From Rhizophagus clarus (Eukaryota > Glomeromycota > Glomeromycetes > Glomerales > Glomeraceae), in the NCBI GenBank assembly GCA_015698045.1, contig BLAL01000030.1:62001-126000 (forward strand): 64,000 nt of DNA, read 5' to 3'. The number at the start of each line of letters is the position of its first letter. Position 1 is the stretch's first letter. Positions 18,722-29,196 of the stretch are shown piece by piece. A program made the position numbers and the translations under genes. Below the pieces are notes generated by a model. It saw only the letters and a list, made by a program, of their open reading frames with translations. It had not been told where the DNA came from and ran no database searches.

Positions 18722-20578
18722 ATGCCTCCAAAACGTGCAAATAGCTCCACTGAATCTTTACACACATCAAAACGTTTGGCAAGTAATATTACAGATGACA
18801 AATTATCCCAAAATCTGCAAATAAAACCAGTTGGGTGTGGGATTACTTTGTAGAGAAAACAGACGGGCGTGTGTATTGTCAATATATAGAAAAAGATGGT
18901 GAAAATGAAATAGTGTGTGGCGCAAGTTTGCTATATAAAACACAAACTTCAAGCATGAGTTATCATTTGGGTGATAAACATAAAGTGTTTAATAAAAAAA
19001 AGGAGCAGGTAAATAAAATTGTTAAATTGAATTAATTTTAATAAATAATTAATAAATTTTCTTTTGTTTATTGAAATAAGCAACTTAAAATAGATGATCA
19101 AATTAAAAAATTCACTCCACATAAAGAACCCAAACAGCAATATTTACGTAATGGTCTTACAGATTGGCTGATTACTGATAGGTGACCATTTGCTACAATT
19201 GTAGGAGAAGATTTTAAACGGTTTATAAAAAGAGTGGATCCTGCCTTTATTGTACCATGTTATAGAACACTAAAAGCTGATATTGGAGCTGGTTATCAAG
19301 AAGCACTTTTGCAAATGAAGCAATTGATCAATGAAACTTGTACTTATGCAGCTATTACAACTGATTTATGGACTGCCTGTAATAATCAAGGCTATATTGG
19401 TATTACCGGTCATTGGTTAACTCCTAATATGAAATTATATGATATCCTTATTTGTATTGATCTTATTAAATATCCTCATACAGCTGAAAATATTCGTTTA
19501 GCATTAGTAAAAAAAATTCAGGAACTTCATTTAAATGATAAAGTAAAACATGCAGTTACAGATAATGGGGCAAATGTAGTAAAAGCGATTAGAGAGTGGG
19601 ATGGTGTAGATAGGATTGCATGTACTTCTCATATGCTTCAGTTATGTGTAATGAAAGGATTGCGTAAAATTAAGTCATATGCATGTAGATTTCAAAAACT
19701 TAATCAATTTTTTAATTCACCTAAACAAGCTGAACGTCTAGAACGAGCACAAATTGAAATTGCAAATTTAAATAGAGAAATTACAAGACAAACTTTAATA
19801 TCATCTGATAGGGAATTATAAGATTCCAATGAACCAATTAATATTCCAGGTGGTTCTCTGCAAATCCTTCGTACTATTGCTAATTGTAAAACAAGGTGGG
19901 GATCTACTTTAGCATCTTGGAAAAGATTATTAGAATTAAAAGAAGCAATAAAAAGGACGCTAGTAACTTTAAGACTAGATTCAAACAGTAGTGCAATAAA
20001 AGATTGGAAAAAATTAAGAAAAAGATATTTAAAAGATTGTGAATGGAAATTATTAGAAGAATTGTGCAAATTATTTCAACCAATTGAGCATGCAACCACA
20101 TTTTTTGGTGGTGAAAAATATTGCACAATATCCTTAATATATTCAACTTTAGAATCTATTAGATTTTACTATACACCTTTAATTGAAAATGATGATGAAA
20201 ATGAAGAAGGTATTGAAGGTAATGGCGATGAAAATTTTTAATTGTTTGAAAATTTTTTTTATTTTTTTATTTCAACTTCTAATTTTTAATAATTGTTAAT
20301 GTAACTATAGATGATGATGATGAATTAGAAGATGATGATGAAGAAAGTGATGATGAGGATGAGGGGGAAAGTGAGTCAGATGAAGAGGAAGATGATGAAC
20401 AGCGTATACGGCCAAATGTTACTACAAGACAACAATCTCAACATCAATAACTTCAACAACAATCTCAACAACAATAATCTCAACATCAACAACATCAACA
20501 ACAATCTCAACGTCAACATCATCAACAACAGCTAAATATTGCATCTATAATTAATAAAGTTCAAAAGGAAATTTATGG
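18722..20578 (+). pseudogene. hAT transposase, N-terminal and central part
   Basis: Starts MPPKRANSSTES. A frame change follows before a BED-type zinc finger (SWVWDYFVEK ... MSYHLGDKH). A likely intron (about 19009-19080, GTAAAT..AAG) leads into the RNase H-like core with ITTDLWT (first Asp), AVTDNGAN (second Asp) and CTSHMLQLC. A second intron may end at 20310 before an acidic run (DDDELEDDDEES) and a Gln/His-rich run. In-frame stops lie at 19183-19185 (TGA), 19819-19821 (TAA), 20448-20450 and 20475-20477 (TAA within Gln codons). The reading frame is interrupted after IYG by the LTR element. Non-functional. Confidence 0.85.
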
Positions 20579-21024
20579 TGTTACTCTGGTCAGTTTGTCG
20601 ATCAGGTAACTATGACTTGGAGACAGGGATGCAATAGATATGTCTCAAGTCCAATCAACAAGACACACTATTCACAAAGGGACAGTTCGTTTATAAGGTA
20701 AAAAGAGTTTATTTATTAATTATATGAACTTGTTATTATAACTTTGTTATTACACTCTCTGATATTTTTCAACTAAAAAGAAATTTCAGGATATTTATAC
20801 AAAATAAAATATATTTAAAAATATAACAAATAAATCTAATATATCAAATAAAACTAATAAATCAAATAAATAAAATAAATCAATTAAATCAAATAAATCA
20901 GATAAATCAAATAAAACTGATATATCAAATAAATTGGAAATATCAAAAATAACAGGCTATGATGGCTTTGGCTTAGGCGGCTCTATATACTTTGCCACAA
21001 TGTCACGTGATTACTACGCCAACA
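20579..21024 (-). repeat. 3' LTR of the Ty3/gypsy element
   Basis: 446 bp. Matches 28747-29192 except for about three substitutions seen by eye (two C/T at CpG and one G/T). Confidence 0.95.
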
Positions 21025-21040
21025 GTTCTCCCCTTCTTTA
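21025..21040 (-). promoter_or_regulatory. Polypurine tract
   Basis: TAAAGAAGGGGAGAAC on the minus strand directly abuts the 3' LTR, the expected primer for plus-strand synthesis. Confidence 0.8.
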
Positions 21041-21440
21041 GTTTGAACTCCGTTGAAAACTCTTTTCTTTTTACCACACTACACACCCAACCCGCTAGTA
21101 CATGGGGGTCACTCGTGATATACCAAGCTAAGAGGCCCCCGAAGGGAATTCATGCCAAAGCCCAAAATTAGCGAGGCATAGAAGCTGATCATTTTGGCCA
21201 GGAATGACCGAGTATATGTGACAGCGATTTTGTGTTGATGATGGACTCATATTTATACCAATTTTTGAATTTGTTAGAATTATGGGATTGGAAATTAGTG
21301 GAAAAGTGTTGGTAAATTCTGATAAAATTCAGTTTGATTTTTGGTGGTAATTTCTGGGAAGTTTCATTATTTAAATTTTCATCAATGTCGCACTATCTCA
21401 AAATCATTTTCATCTTTTTTTTTTCTTCATTAATTTTCAA

Positions 21441-21915
21441 TATGACTCGCACTGATACCAATGTTGCTCATCAAAAACTTCGCAGTTCGCGCGCCTCTCG
21501 AGGCCAAAATAACAAAAAAAAACATAATAAACCAAGTAAGGCTGTCAGAAGAAGGCATTTTCGAAGAAAAGGCATTGATAAGCCTCAAAAAAGTGAAGAC
21601 TTGGCTCAACAAGCTTTAGAAGTTGCTGGAGAGCTTTTTGTAACGAAAGAAGAAGAAGTAGAGAAATTACAACAAGAAATCAATAAGAGAAATGGAGAAC
21701 TTGACCATTATAAGGAGTTAGCAGGGTTTAATAGAGATTTACGAGAACAAGTAATTTCATTAACTAAGGATAAGGAGCGGTATAGGAGGGAAAGGGAAGG
21801 TTGGAAGGTACGACATGAGAGGGAACATAAAAGGGCTAATGAGGCAAAAGAAACTATTTCCAATTATGAAACATATATGAGAGAAAATAATTTAGAACCA
21901 CCATCTACTATTTAG
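21441..21915 (+). CDS. Antisense coiled-coil ORF in the LTR element
   Basis: On the strand opposite gag-pol, between the small sense ORF and the 3' LTR. I favour the start at MTRTDTNVAHQK (21441; 158 aa). The open frame extends to 21334 through a hydrophobic stretch, so a 193-aa form is possible. The N-terminal third is very basic (NNKKKHNKPSKAVRRRHFRR); the rest is a charged coiled coil (EEVEKLQQEINKRNGELDHY, KDKERYRREREGWKVRHERE). Not recognised as a known family. An A/T-rich leader precedes it and a T-rich tract follows the stop. Could be a nucleic-acid-binding accessory protein (inference). Confidence 0.5.
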
Positions 21916-22173
21916 ATTTTTCTTCTTTTCTTTTTTCTTTTTCCTAATAAATTTTCATAAAATTTTCTATTTTCTATTAAATTATTTTGGGGAGTTAAGT
22001 CGCGTATTTTTGCTGATCATTTGTGAAACTAAAATTAACACTAAATTAAATTTAGATCTGCCATCATTACTAATTTCTATTTTTGTAGATCATACTTGCG
22101 TCAATTAATTAAATTAATTTAGACTTGATTTATTTAATCCAATCAATAAATTTTCCAATAAATTATGATGTAA

Positions 22174-22608
22174 TTATAAAGAATTTTGATCCAATAATCC
22201 TTGCACTATTTCTCGTAACTGTTTCACCTGACTTCTATTTATTTTCCTTGCTATTTGCGCAGTAATGTAAAAAGTACCAAGTATTTTAATTGGTTGATGT
22301 TCAAATATATCAAAGACATTTTCTGACATTCTTGTATAATGATTAGTTAATTTTTGCTTATATCTAAATTGTTGAGCTTTAGTTTCTAAACTATTTAATA
22401 ATTTTCCAATATAATAAGCATTGATTAGTGAGTTTAATCGTTCTTTCAATTGAATTGATCGTCGTAATGCAGCATAAGCATTTTTAAATTGTTCATCAAA
22501 AGGAGCAGCTTCATCATAGGGTGGTATTAAATCTCCATTTTCAAAAGGAAGTTCTAGTTGTAAATCTTGAGTTAAAAGGTCAATTAATCTATTATTGGGA
22601 GATTCCAT
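22174..22608 (-). CDS. Extra small sense ORF of the LTR element
   Basis: 144 aa, MESPNNRLIDLL..., overlapping the end of the integrase ORF by about 25 nt in another frame. Predicted mostly helical (AYAALRRSIQLKERLNSLI, AQQFRYKQKLTNHYTRM). No recognised domain, transmembrane segment or zinc motif. The position after integrase is where some LTR elements keep an env-like or accessory gene, but nothing in it looks like an envelope protein. Function unknown. Confidence 0.55.
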   Translation of the reverse strand: MESPNNRLIDLLTQDLQLELPFENGDLIPPYDEAAPFDEQFKNAYAALRRSIQLKERLNSLINAYYIGKLLNSLETKAQQFRYKQKLTNHYTRMSENVFDIFEHQPIKILGTFYITAQIARKINRSQVKQLREIVQGLLDQNSL

Positions 22609-23843
22609 TTTTTCTGATCGTAGTAAGGTTTTAGTAAACTTCCATTGAAAGGAGCTTTTAGGACTTTTCCTTGCATATCCCTTATTTTATAGCTTTCATT
22701 TTGTAAAACCGCATGAATATAATAGGGTCCTTTCCATTTTTCATCCAATTTTCCAGACCATTGTTTCGCTTTTTCAGCCTTGTACAATAAAACTTTATCT
22801 CCTATTTGAAAAGATCTATGACGTTTAATTTGCTGATCATGATGTAATTTCTGTTTGGCTTGTTGCTGATCTATCCTTTGTCGGGTAGATTCTCTATCAT
22901 GTGGTAACTCATTAACTAATTTGTTGATCCTATCGGATAATTGTTCTTCATTTTGGGTAAGATCATCAATTGGCAACTTTGCTTCACGACCATATGTTAA
23001 ATAAAAAGGAGATATTTTGGTTGTGGATTGTTTACTTGTACGATAAGCAAATAAAACTGGCTGAATAAACTGATCCCACTGTTCTACTTGTTTGACTAAT
23101 TTAGCTAAAGATTCACATAAAGTTCTGTTAAATCTTTCTACTAGTCCATTGGTTTGGGGATGATATGGTGTTGATAATAAATGCTTAATCTCAAATCTTT
23201 TGGTTAAACGATCAATAATTTGATTATTAAAATGAGTTCCTCGATCTGTCAGTATTTTCTGAGGGCATCCATGTCGGCATATAATGTCTTCATATATGAA
23301 TTTCTCAGTTTCTTCTGCTGTAGCTCTAGGTACTGCTTTTGCTTCAGGCCATTTAGTCAGGTAATCCATAGCAACTATAATATATTTATTTCCATTAGAA
23401 GTCTTTGGTAAAGGTCCTACAAAATCTATTCCTATTTGATAAAAAGGTGAATGTACAGGTATTGGATGTAATAATTGATGAGTTTGAGGTTTTCCTCTTC
23501 TTTGACATGAGTCACAATTTTTAACATATTCGCTAATATTTTCATACATCTGAGGCCAGTAATATCTAGTACGAATTTTGTTGAACATAATTTCAGTTCC
23601 AAAGTGTCCAGAAGTAGGATCATTATGTACCATGTAAAGAACTGGTTCCATTTCATGTATTCTAATTACTCTTAATAAATTTCCTTCTTTCTGTTTGTCT
23701 TTTCTATATAAATAGTTGTTTTTAATAATAAAAGGAGTACAAAAGTTTTTGAATTGTTTGATAAGTTGTTGAGTATTTAAGTCTGATGGTAGTTGTTGAG
23801 TAGTTAAATATTGAAAAATTCTATTATATTGGGTTGTATCCAT
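22584..23843 (-). CDS. Integrase of the Ty3/gypsy element
   Basis: 419 aa. N-terminal HHCC zinc finger (H73, H80, C110, C113), then the catalytic triad D140 (GIDFVGPL), D200 (LTDRGTHF) and E236 (NGLVERFNR), with 35 residues between the last two as expected. The C-terminal region has an SH3-like motif (FQIGDKVLLYKAEK, KLDEKWKGPYYI). It starts 101 nt after the gag-pol stop in a different frame and overlaps the following small ORF by about 25 nt. No chromodomain seen. Confidence 0.95.
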   Translation of the reverse strand: MDTTQYNRIFQYLTTQQLPSDLNTQQLIKQFKNFCTPFIIKNNYLYRKDKQKEGNLLRVIRIHEMEPVLYMVHNDPTSGHFGTEIMFNKIRTRYYWPQMYENISEYVKNCDSCQRRGKPQTHQLLHPIPVHSPFYQIGIDFVGPLPKTSNGNKYIIVAMDYLTKWPEAKAVPRATAEETEKFIYEDIICRHGCPQKILTDRGTHFNNQIIDRLTKRFEIKHLLSTPYHPQTNGLVERFNRTLCESLAKLVKQVEQWDQFIQPVLFAYRTSKQSTTKISPFYLTYGREAKLPIDDLTQNEEQLSDRINKLVNELPHDRESTRQRIDQQQAKQKLHHDQQIKRHRSFQIGDKVLLYKAEKAKQWSGKLDEKWKGPYYIHAVLQNESYKIRDMQGKVLKAPFNGSLLKPYYDQKKWNLPIID

Positions 23844-23944
23844 TGTTATAAAAATATTTAAATAAAATAAAATATTAGGCTGTCTGTCACAATGCAGGCA
23901 CTTTTCGCTTTCACCTTTTAATAAATTTGATATTTGTTAAGGAT

Positions 23945-26900
23945 TTAATCTAAAGAAGCTATAAATGGCTCAGTAGAGATAGTGTAAGGGGGTAATCCAT
24001 AGGAAAGTCGTACGAAGCATTTTAAATAATGAACAAGGTTGGTTTGTTTCACTCCTTCAGGTTCCTCCCACCAAGGTTGGTTTACCAAAAATTCTGGCTT
24101 CATATCAGGTCGTATTTTCCCTAAAGTAAATCCAATAATGCAATCATGAAGGATAGTTCCATATGGGAGGTTCTTTTTGCACATTGTACAATAAGTATGA
24201 ATATGATGATTTTCTATGTCACATTCAAGGGTGCATCTACTTCCTCCTCTATTGATAGGTTGACCAGCAATTACTTGCTTTATTTGAATAAACTCTTGGA
24301 ATAATTCTTGTAATTCTTCCTTTGAAAAATAATATGCAGGAGTTTGGACTCCTTCTATATCATCATTCAAAATTAAAATGTCTTGACCTTCTTCTAGCCA
24401 TTCTTCCTGATAGTTTGGATGATCCTCTTGGTCATGCATTTGCTGGTAGTATTCTTGCCAATCTCTTTCATAGTCTGATCCTAAAGTGCTATTATCATTT
24501 CCCCAGCATATACATTGAATTTCTTCACAGTTTTCATATGGTTGAGGATAAATAATTTCGTATATTTCTGCTACTGGTTTGGTAGTGATGTCTTCTTCAG
24601 AGTCTGCTTCATAATCTTCCTCTTCTATGGGGGTTAAAGTTATTGAAGCAGATAAAGTATGCTTGATAGGTCCAGGATAAGTTTCTAATTCTATTAGGAA
24701 ACAGAATGTTTCTTCAGGAGTTCTAGATAATGCATTAGCATTGGCATTAAGTTTTCCTGGTCTGTGTTTGATCTCAAAGTCATACTGCTGTAATTCCATT
24801 ACCCAGCGGGCTCTTCTTCCTTTTGGCATCTTGGAAGTCTTTAACCATTTGAGGGCAGAGTGGTCAGTAATGATGGTGAATGGTCTTAATCCTAAGTAGT
24901 GTTGAAAATGTTTTATGGCCCATATTACAGCCAAACACTCTTGGTCTGTTACAGAGTAGTTCTTTTCTGCTGGATTAAGGCTTCTGCTTGCATAGGCAAT
25001 TACATGTTCTTTACCATCTTCTTTTATTTGAGATAATACAGCACCTAATCCAATTCCAGAGGCGTCAGTATAGATAATGAAAGGTTTGTCGAAATCTGGA
25101 TAACTTAGTATAGGGGCTTTAATTAGCATCTCCTTTAGTCTGTCAAAGGCTTGCTGTTGCTTTTCCTCCCAGTTGAAAGGAGCATCTTTCTTTAACAAAG
25201 TAAGCATTGGTCTTGCAATTCGGGAGAAATCCTTAATAAATTTCCTATAATAGGAGAATAATCCAAGAGCAGCTCTTAATTGAGTTAGGTTTGTTGGTAT
25301 TGGGTAATTCTTGACTTTGTCAATCTTTTCTTGGTCTGGTTTGATTCCATCTCTTCCTACTACATGTCCTAGGAAGTGTATATTAGGTAATGCAAAATAG
25401 CATTTCTTTAATTTTTTTTTTATTTTTAGGTTGGAATTTCTGAGCGCTTGAAAAACTTGAGCTATATGGTCTATGTGTTGCTCAAAGGTTCCTTTGGTGT
25501 AGATGATTACATCATCCAAATACACGGCTACAAAGTCATTCAAAAATTCTTGTAGCACTCTATTCATTAGTCTTTGAAATGTACCAGGAGCATAGCTTAA
25601 CCCAAAAGGCATGACTAGGAATTCATACAATCCAAAGGGAGTTACAAAGGCAGTCTTTTCTATATCAGCTTCGTCCATGGCTACTTGCCAATAACCACTG
25701 GCAAGATCCAAGGTAGTGAACCATTTGGCTTGTCCAAAACTTTCCAACAGGTCATCAATTCTAGGGAGTGGGTAGGCATCTGCTTTTGTAATAGCATTTA
25801 GTTTTCTATAATCAATGCAGATTCGCTTATCTCCTCCTTTCTTATCCACAATTACAACAGGTGAAGCCCAGGGGCTACATGATTTTCTAATGATTCCATT
25901 TTCTTCCATTTTTACAATTTCTTCCTTTAGAAATTCTTTATTTTTAGGATTAATTCTGTAGGGTGCTTGGGAAATGGGTCGTGCATCTCCAATATAAATT
26001 TTGTGTTTTATGAGATTTGTTCTACCAATCTCAGTCTGACTTTTAGCACAAATATCTCTGAAGGATGTAAGCAAATTGTTGAATAGTTGTTGCTGGTGCA
26101 CATCCAAAGGTCCAAGGTTAAGTTTATGAGGCTCTTCTTGGGTGGCAGTGGCGGCTAAATAAATGGCTGGATTTTCATCCTCACTTTCTTCTATCTTTTC
26201 CTCAGATTCTTCATATGGGGTATGGTCAGTCCAAGGGTTAAATTCTAGGTCGGATAGATCAGAAAAATCATCAGTTAAATCTGAAAGATAGAGAGGAGAT
26301 TCTTCTATTTCTTCCTCTTCATATTCTTCACTATCAGTTTCCTCTTCATCATAGGACTCAGCAGGTCGTCCTCTAGTGCATTGCATAGGAACAGTAATTC
26401 GTTTCTTTCTCCACAAGATAGTCAGTGTACCTTCTTCCCAATCCAAATTGGCTTTGACCTTTTTAAGCCAATCATTTCCAAGAATAAAAACTTCATCTGT
26501 AGAATCCAATACTTGAATGTTGAGGTTGATGAGATGAGATTTTACTTCTATAGGAAAATCTTTTACTTCCCCTAAGGATCTAACTTTAGTACCATTGGCA
26601 GTTACAATTACTAAGTTGGAAGGCCCATTTATAGAATATCCAAGTCGTTTCATGAGCTTTTTGGTGATGATACTAGTGGCAGCACCACTATCAATGACGG
26701 CTGAAATAGGTTCTCCATCTACTCTCAATTGGCATCTGGCAGCAGTAGTAGGAGCATCATTGGCTGAGGAGATAAAATTGGTCTCTCTAGTTTTCTTCAC
26801 ACTTTTGAGCATGGTACTTCTATATTTTGGAATTTGAGATGAGGCTTGTCCAATAGTTAAGCCACAAGGAAGGTCTTTAATGTATTGGGCAATGTCAAAT

Positions 26901-28645
26901 TCAGTCACATTTTCAATAGGTGCGGGTCTCATTTTAAATTTTCTTTTGATCTTTTGAGCTTTAATGGTGGATGGAGTAGTTTCTGCTGAAGGAACAACTG
27001 GAATAATATATTCCTCTCCTCCTTCATCCATTTCATCTCCTGTTCTCACTCTTTTTCTTAGTTGTCTTTCTTTTCCAGATTCTGAACGAGTATTTACATA
27101 TACTTCATATTCAGCTTCATCCTCCTCTTCCTCATCATAGGAGTAGTATTCTTCTTCTTCAACATATTCTTCATCCAGGAAATTAACAGGTCTGGTGAAA
27201 AGTTTTCTACTATTATTATTATTATTTCCTGAGTTGTTATTTCTATTACTTCTGCACTCTCTGGAGATATGTCCTACTTTCCCACATTTGAAACAGGTTA
27301 GTTTAGTTTTATCTCTAGCCTTTTCTGTAGTCGCTCTAAAATTTCTAGGCTTGCTATTATTGTTACTATTATTTTGAGCTAGCAATGCTGATGATAAGGT
27401 TGCATAATTAAGAGTCAATTGTTGGAGTTGTTGAGTTAATGCATCTACATCTGGGTCATTCTTGCTAGTGGAAGATCCAGCAACAGGAGTGATTGGTAAA
27501 GGAGCATTTTCCTTCACAGCAACAGGAACATTTAAAGCAACTGACTTTGTAGGAACATAATTATATCCACTTTCTACCAATTTTGCACGGGTAATTGCAT
27601 CATTTAAAGTAGTAGGATTGTTAGTGGATACTAAAGAAGTCAGCAGAGGGTTTAGTCCATACAAATACATTCGCACTTGTAATGCAGCAGGAACAGGTGG
27701 AGGATCAGTAGTTCCATTCACTTTTCTTAAGACTTTCTTGAATCTTCTAGAGTAGTCTTCAACTTTTTCTTCAGCTGTTTGTCTAATAGTCATCAATTCA
27801 TAGTACCATTGATTTTTCTTAGTTTCAGGAGAAAAATATGCTTCAAACTGGTGTACAAAACTGGCATTTTGGTTTGTATTATCATTCCAAACAGTAAGAC
27901 CATTACCATTGGCTCTGAACCAGTCATGGGCTGCATCTTTCAAGTATCCTGCAGCTATAGCTATTCTTCTGTTACCTGTCCACTGATTAGTATTAGCAGC
28001 TGTTTCAAAACGTTCTAACCATTCATAAGGGTCCTCGTCATCTTTTCCATGAAAGTTATCTACTTTGGCTATGGTTAATTCACGAGGAGGTGGAGCATTT
28101 CCTAATGCAGTGATCAACTGTGTAATATTTTGGCCATTAGTACCAAAAATAGTAGTTAAAACTGCAGTAAGTTGATCTTGATTCATAGTTTCAGGAGGTG
28201 CTTCTGGTGGAGGTAGGTTGTGGTATAAATTATATAACTTGGTGGTTTGATATTCAGTAGGTGCAGAGGAGTATCCTTGGGTTTCTTCACAAAGAGCAGG
28301 TATATAATATAATAATTCTAGTATAGGAGTGCTAAGGGTAGAAAATAGTATGCTTTTTAGAATTTCAGTAGTAAGGTCAGCAGCAGTATTCAGTTCAGCA
28401 ATATTTTCTTTTAGTTTGGCAAAGGTAATAACAGTGCAAAGGTTGTAGTTTCTAGCAGAATGATTATCTTTAATCCAATTCCAAAAGTTAAAGAATCCAG
28501 TAGGATGTTGGTTATAAAGTATTTCTCCTGATGGGATATAACAAAAATTACAATAAGGAGCTCTTTCAAAGGCAGGTCTTCTTCTTTGAAGGTGCTTATT
28601 TCTGTGATGTTTTCTTTGGCTCTTTTTAGTACCGTAATATGGCAT
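23945..28645 (-). CDS. Gag-pol polyprotein (gag, protease, RT, RNase H)
   Basis: 1566 aa, intact. Gag at about 180-400 (AAHDWFRANGNGL, YSRRFKKVLRKV); CCHC knuckle CFKCGKVGHISREC near 452; aspartic protease AVIDSGAATS near 652; RT with KRICIDYRKLN, FTTLDLASGYWQ and the catalytic YLDDVIIY near 1040; RNase H IYTDASGIGLGAVL near 1192 and ITDHSALKWL. After RNase H comes an acidic tail with a Cys/His cluster (CTLECDIENHHIHTYC) that I do not recognise. Integrase is missing and lies in a separate ORF in another frame 101 nt downstream, so production of the full pol needs a frameshift, splicing or separate translation. Confidence 0.95.
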   Translation of the reverse strand: MPYYGTKKSQRKHHRNKHLQRRRPAFERAPYCNFCYIPSGEILYNQHPTGFFNFWNWIKDNHSARNYNLCTVITFAKLKENIAELNTAADLTTEILKSILFSTLSTPILELLYYIPALCEETQGYSSAPTEYQTTKLYNLYHNLPPPEAPPETMNQDQLTAVLTTIFGTNGQNITQLITALGNAPPPRELTIAKVDNFHGKDDEDPYEWLERFETAANTNQWTGNRRIAIAAGYLKDAAHDWFRANGNGLTVWNDNTNQNASFVHQFEAYFSPETKKNQWYYELMTIRQTAEEKVEDYSRRFKKVLRKVNGTTDPPPVPAALQVRMYLYGLNPLLTSLVSTNNPTTLNDAITRAKLVESGYNYVPTKSVALNVPVAVKENAPLPITPVAGSSTSKNDPDVDALTQQLQQLTLNYATLSSALLAQNNSNNNSKPRNFRATTEKARDKTKLTCFKCGKVGHISRECRSNRNNNSGNNNNNSRKLFTRPVNFLDEEYVEEEEYYSYDEEEEDEAEYEVYVNTRSESGKERQLRKRVRTGDEMDEGGEEYIIPVVPSAETTPSTIKAQKIKRKFKMRPAPIENVTEFDIAQYIKDLPCGLTIGQASSQIPKYRSTMLKSVKKTRETNFISSANDAPTTAARCQLRVDGEPISAVIDSGAATSIITKKLMKRLGYSINGPSNLVIVTANGTKVRSLGEVKDFPIEVKSHLINLNIQVLDSTDEVFILGNDWLKKVKANLDWEEGTLTILWRKKRITVPMQCTRGRPAESYDEEETDSEEYEEEEIEESPLYLSDLTDDFSDLSDLEFNPWTDHTPYEESEEKIEESEDENPAIYLAATATQEEPHKLNLGPLDVHQQQLFNNLLTSFRDICAKSQTEIGRTNLIKHKIYIGDARPISQAPYRINPKNKEFLKEEIVKMEENGIIRKSCSPWASPVVIVDKKGGDKRICIDYRKLNAITKADAYPLPRIDDLLESFGQAKWFTTLDLASGYWQVAMDEADIEKTAFVTPFGLYEFLVMPFGLSYAPGTFQRLMNRVLQEFLNDFVAVYLDDVIIYTKGTFEQHIDHIAQVFQALRNSNLKIKKKLKKCYFALPNIHFLGHVVGRDGIKPDQEKIDKVKNYPIPTNLTQLRAALGLFSYYRKFIKDFSRIARPMLTLLKKDAPFNWEEKQQQAFDRLKEMLIKAPILSYPDFDKPFIIYTDASGIGLGAVLSQIKEDGKEHVIAYASRSLNPAEKNYSVTDQECLAVIWAIKHFQHYLGLRPFTIITDHSALKWLKTSKMPKGRRARWVMELQQYDFEIKHRPGKLNANANALSRTPEETFCFLIELETYPGPIKHTLSASITLTPIEEEDYEADSEEDITTKPVAEIYEIIYPQPYENCEEIQCICWGNDNSTLGSDYERDWQEYYQQMHDQEDHPNYQEEWLEEGQDILILNDDIEGVQTPAYYFSKEELQELFQEFIQIKQVIAGQPINRGGSRCTLECDIENHHIHTYCTMCKKNLPYGTILHDCIIGFTLGKIRPDMKPEFLVNQPWWEEPEGVKQTNLVHYLKCFVRLSYGLPPYTISTEPFIASLD

Positions 28646-28730
28646 TCAATTGGGTGCAAGTACGTCTGCAATTGTTTTTCTTCTCAAGTACGTCTGAGAG
28701 ATCCAGTATAGACAGTTCGTCGCTATACCT

Positions 28731-28744
28731 GGCAGGAATCACCA
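28731..28744 (-). promoter_or_regulatory. Primer binding site
   Basis: On the minus strand TGGTGATTCCTGCC begins 2 nt inside the 5' LTR. TGG pairs with the CCA end of a tRNA; which tRNA is not determined. Confidence 0.6.
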
Positions 28745-28746
28745 AT

Positions 28747-29192
28747 TGTTACTCTGGTCAGTTCGTCGATCAGGTAACTATGACTTGGAGACAGGGATGC
28801 AATAGATATGTCTCAAGTCCAATCAACAAGACACACTATTCACAAAGGGACAGTTCGTTTATAAGGTAAAAAGAGTTTATTTATTAATTATATGAACTTG
28901 TTATTATAACTTTGTTATTACACTCTCTGATATTTTTCAACTAAAAAGAAATTTCAGGATATTTATACAAAATAAAATATATTTAAAAATATAACAAATA
29001 AATCTAATATATCAAATAAAACTAATAAATCAAATAAATAAAATAAATCAATTAAATCAAATAAATCAGATAAATCAAATAAAACTGATATATCAAATAA
29101 ATCGGAAATATCAAAAATAACAGGCTATGATGGCTTTGGCTTAGGCGGCTCTATATACTTTTCCACAATGTCACGTGATTACTACGCCAACA
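28747..29192 (-). repeat. 5' LTR of the Ty3/gypsy element
   Basis: 446 bp, same length and ends as the 20579-21024 copy. Keeps CG at two positions where the other copy has TG. Confidence 0.95.
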
Positions 29193-29196
29193 ATGG

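Larger units (their letters stand above)
20579..29192 (-). mobile_element. Ty3/gypsy LTR retrotransposon
   Basis: Two 446-bp LTRs (TG...CA ends) enclose gag-pol on the minus strand, so the 5' LTR is at 28747-29192 and the 3' LTR at 20579-21024. A 4-bp duplication ATGG flanks it (20575-20578 and 29193-29196). RT before integrase gives the Ty3/gypsy order. The LTRs differ at only about three positions by eye, so the insertion is young, and younger than the hAT it sits in. It also carries a small extra sense ORF and an antisense ORF. Confidence 0.95.
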
